A stretch of DNA of 16,751 nt. Origin: JADGGV01 sp035715725 (GTDB taxonomy: Bacteria > Gemmatimonadota > Gemmatimonadetes > Longimicrobiales > RSA9). Shown here piece after piece: positions 13,204 through 16,751 of this stretch (positions within the stretch are counted from its first letter, which is position 1; each line of letters begins with the position of its first letter). The stretch spans positions 1 to 16,751 of the forward strand of contig DASTKT010000108.1 in the NCBI GenBank assembly GCA_035715725.1, given 5' to 3'. The notes below the pieces were generated by a model. The model searched no databases. It saw nothing but the letters and a program-made list of their open reading frames with translations, and was not told the DNA's origin. The position numbers were made by a program, and so were the translations under genes.

Positions 13204-13225
13204 CGCCACGGTATCCTCCAGCGCC

Positions 13226-14224
13226 ATGGACCCGACGATCCAGGCGGACGCGCTCAGCAAGATCTACCAGGTCAAGGTCCGCGACCCCGGCCTGCGTGGC
13301 GCCGTGCGCGCGCTCGTCCGGCCGCGCTACCGCGAGGTCCGCGCGGTCGAGCGGGTCTCGTTCGAGATCGGGCGGGGCGAGATCGTCGCATTCCTCGGTC
13401 CCAACGGGGCGGGGAAGACGACGACGCTGAAGATGCTCGCCGGGCTGCTCTACCCGAGCGCCGGCCGCGCCCGCGTCGCCGGGTGCGAGCCGTGGACCGG
13501 CGGCCCGGCCTTCAAGCGGCGCATCGCGCTCGTCCTCGGCAACAAGCAGCAGCTCCTCTGGGACCTGCCGCCGCTCGAGACGTTCCAGCTCAACCAGGCC
13601 ATCTACTCCATCCCGCCGGCCGACTTCCGCGAGCGGCTGGACGAGCTGACGGCGCTGCTCGGCCTCGGCGAGCTGCTCGACAAGCCCACGCGCCAGCTCT
13701 CGCTCGGCGAGCGCATGCGCTGCGAGCTCGCCGCCGCCTTGCTGCACCGCCCCGAGATCCTCTTCCTCGACGAGCCCACGCTCGGCCTCGACGTCGAGGC
13801 GCAGGAGTCCGTCCGCACGTTCCTCTGCCTCTACCGCGAGCGCCACCAGGCGACGATCCTCCTCACCTCCCACTACATGGCCGACGTCGTCGCCCTCGCG
13901 CCGCGCGTCCTCATCATCAACCACGGCCGCCTGCTCTACGACGGCGAGCTGCGCACGCTCGTCGCCCGCATCGCCCGCACGAAGCGCATCGAGCTCGTCC
14001 TCGGGCCCGGCGTCACGCCCGAGCGCCTCGCCGCCTTCGGCGACGTCCGCGTCTTCCGCCCGCCGAACGCCACGCTCGAGGTCCCCCGCGACGAGGCGCC
14101 CCGCATCAGCGCCCGGCTCCTCGCCGCGCTCCCCGTCGCCGACCTCTCCATCGAGGACCCGCCCATCGAGGAGGTCATCCGCCAGGCGTTCGAGGGCGGC
14201 GCGGACGGAGGCCCGGTCCCGTGA
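13226..14224 (+). CDS. ABC transporter ATP-binding protein (COG4586-like)
   Basis: This is a 332-residue ATPase. Its motifs are complete: Walker A GPNGAGKTT at 58-66; a Q-loop region GNKQQLLWDLPPLETFQLN in which the WDLP stretch is characteristic of the COG4586 group; signature LSLGE at 158-162; Walker B ILFLDEPTLGLD with Asp182 and catalytic Glu183; and the H-loop His216 in TSHYMADV. The C-terminal 80 residues form the extra domain common in drug- or polysaccharide-type ABC-2 exporters. Members of this group pair with two dissimilar ABC-2 permeases, exactly as found directly downstream. ATG 13226 is chosen because translation from it starts at the conventional beginning (MDPTIQADALSKIYQV); upstream frame is Arg/Pro-rich noise. 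The stop overlaps the next start by GTGA. The substrate is unknown. Confidence 0.95.
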   Translation: MDPTIQADALSKIYQVKVRDPGLRGAVRALVRPRYREVRAVERVSFEIGRGEIVAFLGPNGAGKTTTLKMLAGLLYPSAGRARVAGCEPWTGGPAFKRRIALVLGNKQQLLWDLPPLETFQLNQAIYSIPPADFRERLDELTALLGLGELLDKPTRQLSLGERMRCELAAALLHRPEILFLDEPTLGLDVEAQESVRTFLCLYRERHQATILLTSHYMADVVALAPRVLIINHGRLLYDGELRTLVARIARTKRIELVLGPGVTPERLAAFGDVRVFRPPNATLEVPRDEAPRISARLLAALPVADLSIEDPPIEEVIRQAFEGGADGGPVP

Positions 14225-15060
14225 GCGCGGAGGCCGCGCGCGCGGACGGCGGACCCGTCGCCTCCTGGCTCCGCCGCTACGGCGCGCTCGTCCGCGCCGC
14301 CTGGCTCGTCGACCTGCAGTACCGCGCCGCCGTCGTCATCTGGCTCCTCTGGGGGGTCACCGAGCCCGCCATCTCGCTCGGCATCTGGTGGGCGATCTCC
14401 GCCGCCGGCCCCGTCGGCGGGTTCGGCCAGAGCGACTTCGCCCGCTACTTCTTCGCCGTCATCCTCGTCAACCAGCTCACGCTCGCCTGGGACGCGTACT
14501 ACATCGACCGCTGGATCCGCAACGGCGAGATGAACTTCCGCCTCGCCCGCCCCATGAACCCGATCCACGAGGCCGTCGCCGACAACATCTCCTACAAGCT
14601 CCGCACGGGCGGCATGGTCCTCGTCCTCTGGCTCCTCCTCGCCGCGATCTGGCCCGCCGTCCGCATCCCGGTCATCCCCGGCCGCTGGGCGCTCGCCGCC
14701 GTCGCCATCGCCATCGCCGCCGCGATCCGCTTCCTCAACAACTTCGCGACCGGCCTCCTCGGCTTCTGGACCACCCGCGTCCTCGCGCTCCTCGACCTCC
14801 AGTTCGGCCTCGGCCTCTTCCTCTCCGGCCGCATCGCGCCGATGCAGCTCCTCCCGCCCGCCGTGCAGCGCATCGCCGCGCTCACCTGGTTCCCCTACAC
14901 GCTCGCGTTCCCCGTCGAGCTCCTCACCGGCACGGCCGCCACCCCCGTCGACATCGCCCGCGGCTTCGCCGGCCAGGCCGTCTGGCTCGCCCTCTGGCTC
15001 GCCGCCTATCTCCTCGTCTGGCGACGCGGCCTCCGCCACTACGGCGCGGTGGGCGGATGA
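14221..15060 (+). CDS. ABC-2 type permease, first subunit (COG4587-like)
   Basis: This 279-residue membrane protein starts with GTG 14221, whose last two bases begin the ATPase stop (GTGA overlap). A GGAG at 14207-14210 lies ten bases upstream and supports the start. It has a short cytoplasmic N-terminus followed by about six hydrophobic segments, the first around AAVVIWLLWGVTEPAISLGI and the last around AVWLALWLAAYLLVW. Between TM2 and TM3 there is a conserved polar loop (RWIRNGEMNFRLARPMNPI) typical of ABC2_membrane_6 subunits: the stretch contacts the ATPase. The 'LQYRAAVV' near the N-terminus is repeated in the second permease as 'LQYRANFV', showing the two are paralogous. It would form the export channel as a heterodimer with the next gene product. 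The substrate cannot be read from sequence. Confidence 0.9.
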   Translation: MSAEAARADGGPVASWLRRYGALVRAAWLVDLQYRAAVVIWLLWGVTEPAISLGIWWAISAAGPVGGFGQSDFARYFFAVILVNQLTLAWDAYYIDRWIRNGEMNFRLARPMNPIHEAVADNISYKLRTGGMVLVLWLLLAAIWPAVRIPVIPGRWALAAVAIAIAAAIRFLNNFATGLLGFWTTRVLALLDLQFGLGLFLSGRIAPMQLLPPAVQRIAALTWFPYTLAFPVELLTGTAATPVDIARGFAGQAVWLALWLAAYLLVWRRGLRHYGAVGG

Positions 15061-15872
15061 GCGCCGCCGGCCTCCGCTCGCGGCTCCGGCACGCCGTCGC
15101 CATCGTCGCCGCGCTCTGGCGCGCGAACCTCGCCGAGGAGCTGCAGTACCGCGCCAACTTCGTGGCCAGCCTCTTCAGCACCCTCTTCTGGCTCGCGCTC
15201 GCCCTCCTCACCGTCGCGCTCTTCTTCCGCCAGACCACCTCCCTCGGCGGCTGGAGCTTCTGGGAGGTCGTCGCCCTCCTCGGCGTCTTCAACACGCTGA
15301 CCGGCGTCGTCGAGACGTTCCTCCGCCCCGGCATCGGCCGCCTCGTCGAGGACGTCCGCTCCGGCGCGCTCGACCTCGTCCTCGCCCGCCCCGCCGAGCC
15401 CCAGCTCTACATCTCCTTCCGCCGCATCGACATCTGGCGCATCGCCGACATCGTCCTCGGCCTCGGCCTCTCCGCCTTCGCCCTCGCCCACCTCGGCCGG
15501 TTCCCCGGCGTCGGCGCGATCCTCGCCTTCCTCGCCACCCTCGCCGCCGCCGCCGCCATCATCTACGCCCTCTGGATCGCCCTCATGAGCCTCGCCTTCT
15601 GGTTCGTCGCCGTCGAGAACCTCTCCGTCCTCTTCGATGCCGTCTACGAGGCCGCCCGCTACCCCGCCTCCGCCTACCCCGGCGCGCTCCGCTTCCTCTT
15701 CGTCTACCTCATCCCCATCGCCTGGACGACGACGATCCCCGCCTCCGCCCTCACCGGCCGCCTCCGCCCCGCCGCCCTCGCCACCACGCTCGCCGTCGCC
15801 CTCGCCGCCCTCGCGCTCACCCGCCTCCTCTGGCGCACCGCGATCCGGAGGTACACGAGCGCCGGCGGGTGA
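15057..15872 (+). CDS. ABC-2 type permease, second subunit (COG3694-like)
   Basis: This 271-residue membrane protein starts at ATG 15057, overlapping the previous stop by ATGA, which implies tight translational coupling and 1:1 synthesis. It has about six transmembrane segments (for example LFSTLFWLALALLTVALFF near residues 37-55 and ALATTLAVALAALALTRLLW near the end). It contains the cytoplasmic loop VRSGALDLVLARPAEPQLYI, matching the coupling loop of the ABC2_membrane_6 family. It is the third and last member of the exporter operon; a 14-bp hairpin follows 21 bases after the stop. Codons are almost uniformly C-ending (gcc, ctc, atc, cgc), and the base use is strongly pyrimidine-biased on this strand. 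Together with the ATPase it resembles exporters of the daunorubicin-resistance or viologen-export class, but the cargo is unknown. Confidence 0.9.
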   Translation: MSAAGLRSRLRHAVAIVAALWRANLAEELQYRANFVASLFSTLFWLALALLTVALFFRQTTSLGGWSFWEVVALLGVFNTLTGVVETFLRPGIGRLVEDVRSGALDLVLARPAEPQLYISFRRIDIWRIADIVLGLGLSAFALAHLGRFPGVGAILAFLATLAAAAAIIYALWIALMSLAFWFVAVENLSVLFDAVYEAARYPASAYPGALRFLFVYLIPIAWTTTIPASALTGRLRPAALATTLAVALAALALTRLLWRTAIRRYTSAGG

Positions 15873-15893
15873 TGCCCCGCTCGGCCGGGCCGG

Positions 15894-15940
15894 TCCCGGT
15901 CCCGGTCGCGAACCTATTGGATGGCGGACCGGGACCGGGA
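15894..15940. terminator. 14-bp GC-rich hairpin after the ABC exporter operon
   Basis: TCCCGGTCCCGGTC (15894-15907) pairs perfectly with GACCGGGACCGGGA (15927-15940) around a 19-base AT-richer loop. It starts 21 bases after the last permease stop. The position suggests operon termination or 3' end protection. No T tract follows, so classical intrinsic termination is not shown. The arms themselves are tandem GGTCCC units. Confidence 0.5.
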
Positions 15941-16041
15941 ACGAAGTGGCCTGACCCGGATTCCGTATGGACGTAAGCGTTCACGAGGAGGGCGGAGCTG
16001 CGGGAACGGCTGCAACTTCGGGCGGGGGCGCGAAGTAACTG

Positions 16042-16098
16042 CGGGTCCAACGGCGGGCGGGGGCCGGTACGGCGGGTGGGGGAGAGGGAGAGGGTGGG
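16042..16098 (+). other. G-quadruplex-forming G runs
   Basis: The plus strand carries closely spaced G runs. At 16074-16098 five runs of three or more G (16074-16076, 16078-16082, 16086-16088, 16092-16094, 16096-16098) are separated by one to three bases, which fits the standard four-run quadruplex pattern. More runs lie just upstream. This directly precedes the left inverted-repeat arm. Confidence 0.55.
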
Positions 16099-16197
16099 AC
16101 CACTCCGGGTCCGGCGGCGGGTGGGGGCGGAGACTGCGGGTGGGGGCAAGCGCGGGCGCGAGCGCGGGCCCACGGCGGGCGCAACGCCGGGCGGGGG
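16099..16197 (+). repeat. Left arm of a 99-bp inverted repeat
   Basis: By hand alignment this arm matches the reverse complement of 16614-16712 over its full 99 bases, with about nine mismatches and one single-base shift near the inner end (about 90% identity). Diagnostic shared blocks in the same order are CTCCGGGTCC, GGGGGCGGAGACTGCGGG and CGCGGGCCCACGGCGGG. Weaker similarity extends outward to about 16037. Confidence 0.7.
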
Positions 16198-16495
16198 TGG
16201 GGCAACGTCCCCGGGGCGGCGCGTCGCCTTCGGCCGAGGCTGGGACCCGTGCGACTCGCCCGGATGCGCAGGCTCCGGGCGGCGGAGGCGCCCCCCAGGG
16301 TCGGCTCCTTCGGACCGAGGGGGGAAGATCCTGGCCGATGAGATCGCGCGAGAGGAAGCGAACGCGACGCGAGCCGTCTCGCGGCGGCGGGCGGTCCGGC
16401 GCGCCTTCACCGACCGGTGCGTCCGCAGGGCCACAGACCTCGCCGGTGCAGGTGTGGGCATGCTGCCGCCCGGCATCCTCGCCCTGGAGGAGCGA

Positions 16496-16614
16496 GCGGC
16501 CCGGTGATGCGAGCGGCCGGGTGATGCGAGCGGCCGGGTGATGCGAGCGGTCGGGTGATGCGAGCGGTCGGGTGATGCGAGCGGTCGGGTGATACGAGCG
16601 GACCGGTGATGCGC
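16496..16614 (+). repeat. Seven tandem copies of a 17-bp unit
   Basis: The unit GCGGCCGGGTGATGCGA is repeated seven times without spacers, starting at 16496, 16513, 16530, 16547, 16564, 16581 and 16598. Variation is small and ordered: copies 2-3 carry GGCC, copies 4-6 carry GGTC, and copies 1 and 7 carry CCGG before TGAT; copy 6 has ATACGA. The period is not a multiple of three, and no conserved spacer exists. It lies directly inside the right inverted-repeat arm. Confidence 0.9.
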
Positions 16615-16712
16615 CCCCCGCCCGACGTGCTCCCGCCGTGGGCCCGCGCCCGCGCTCGCGCTCGCCCCCGCCCGCAGTCTCCGCCCCCGCCCGCCGTCGG
16701 ACCCGGAGTTGT
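16614..16712 (-). repeat. Right arm of the 99-bp inverted repeat
   Basis: The reverse complement of this arm matches 16099-16197 at about 90% identity. Outward of it (16713-16751) the reverse complement still resembles 16037-16060 (ACTGCGGGT, CTGCGGGCGGGGGC), with about 25 bases absent relative to the left side. The repeat therefore reaches the window edge and is cut there. Confidence 0.7.
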
Positions 16713-16751
16713 CCCCCCTCGCCCCCGCCCGCAGTCGAACCCGCAGTCATC

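Larger units (their letters stand above)
15873..16751. other. Gene-free repeat-rich region at the right end
   Basis: These 879 bases have several open frames on both strands, but all are Arg/Pro/Gly/Ser-rich, overlap each other, lack ribosome-binding sites and show no domain. The content is structural: a hairpin at 15894-15940, G runs at 16042-16100, an inverted repeat pair (16099-16197 and 16614-16712) and 17-bp tandem repeats (16496-16614). The part between the arms (about 16198-16495) shows no further feature I can name. Confidence 0.6.

Noticed and set aside
15817..16476. 219-residue minus-strand frame and several plus frames at the right end
   Set aside because: They run through the inverted repeat and the G-rich tract and are Arg/Pro/Ser-rich with no domain. 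The repeats explain their openness.
16496..16614. CRISPR array
   Set aside because: The 17-bp units are contiguous with no spacers and no cas genes are present; it is a simple tandem repeat.

Overview
The window is GC-rich bacterial DNA. Almost all recognisable genes lie on the plus strand. The mix of families suggests a Gemmatimonadota-like genome, possibly Longimicrobiales: a secreted GWxTD-domain protein, a PadR regulator paired with a long duplicated FtsX/MacB-type permease (ADOP), an RCC1-repeat lipoprotein and alanine/proline-rich lipoproteins. This is inference from gene content; there is no rRNA or other taxonomic marker, and Acidobacteriota or a related phylum cannot be excluded.

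Layout. 33-215 (minus) is the 3' remnant of a MarR-type regulator. 558-1133 is a DUF4287/DUF5655 protein. 1134-1938 has no gene but carries imperfect, partly palindromic repeats in both orientations. 1939-3885 encodes an exported GWxTD-domain protein. 3886-4228 is an AT-richer intergenic region with a promoter candidate. 4229-5689 is a secreted S8 (proteinase K-like) protease whose leader looks frameshifted and whose base composition is lower in GC than its neighbours. 5697-7244 is a seven-repeat RCC1 lipoprotein directly downstream. 7392-7721 and 7738-10464 form a PadR/ADOP pair, followed 11 bp later by an endonuclease/exonuclease/phosphatase-fold protein (10476-11330). 11553-11891 is a VOC (glyoxalase-fold) protein, and 11968-12747 is a lipoprotein with a CPFECC motif. 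12984-13145 is a 53-residue membrane protein. 13226-15872 is a tightly overlapping three-gene ABC exporter (ATPase plus two ABC-2 permeases, the COG4586/COG4587/COG3694 arrangement). 15873-16751 contains no convincing gene. It holds a GC-rich hairpin, G-quadruplex-type G runs, a 99-bp inverted repeat pair about 90% identical, and seven copies of a 17-bp tandem repeat between the arms.

How the genes fit together. Most identifiable products act at or beyond the cell envelope: export (the ABC exporter, perhaps ADOP), secreted or lipid-anchored proteins (GWxTD, S8, RCC1, CPFECC) and a local transcriptional switch (PadR). The clearest operons are the ABC exporter (GTGA and ATGA overlaps) and PadR-ADOP-EEP (gaps of 16 and 11 bp). 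S8-RCC1 (7-bp gap) is also likely cotranscribed.

I saw no clear defence system, CRISPR array, intact transposase, integrase, tRNA or rRNA. The most unusual material is non-coding: the inverted-repeat structure at the right end, which runs off the window, and the palindromic repeats at 1.26-1.64 kb.
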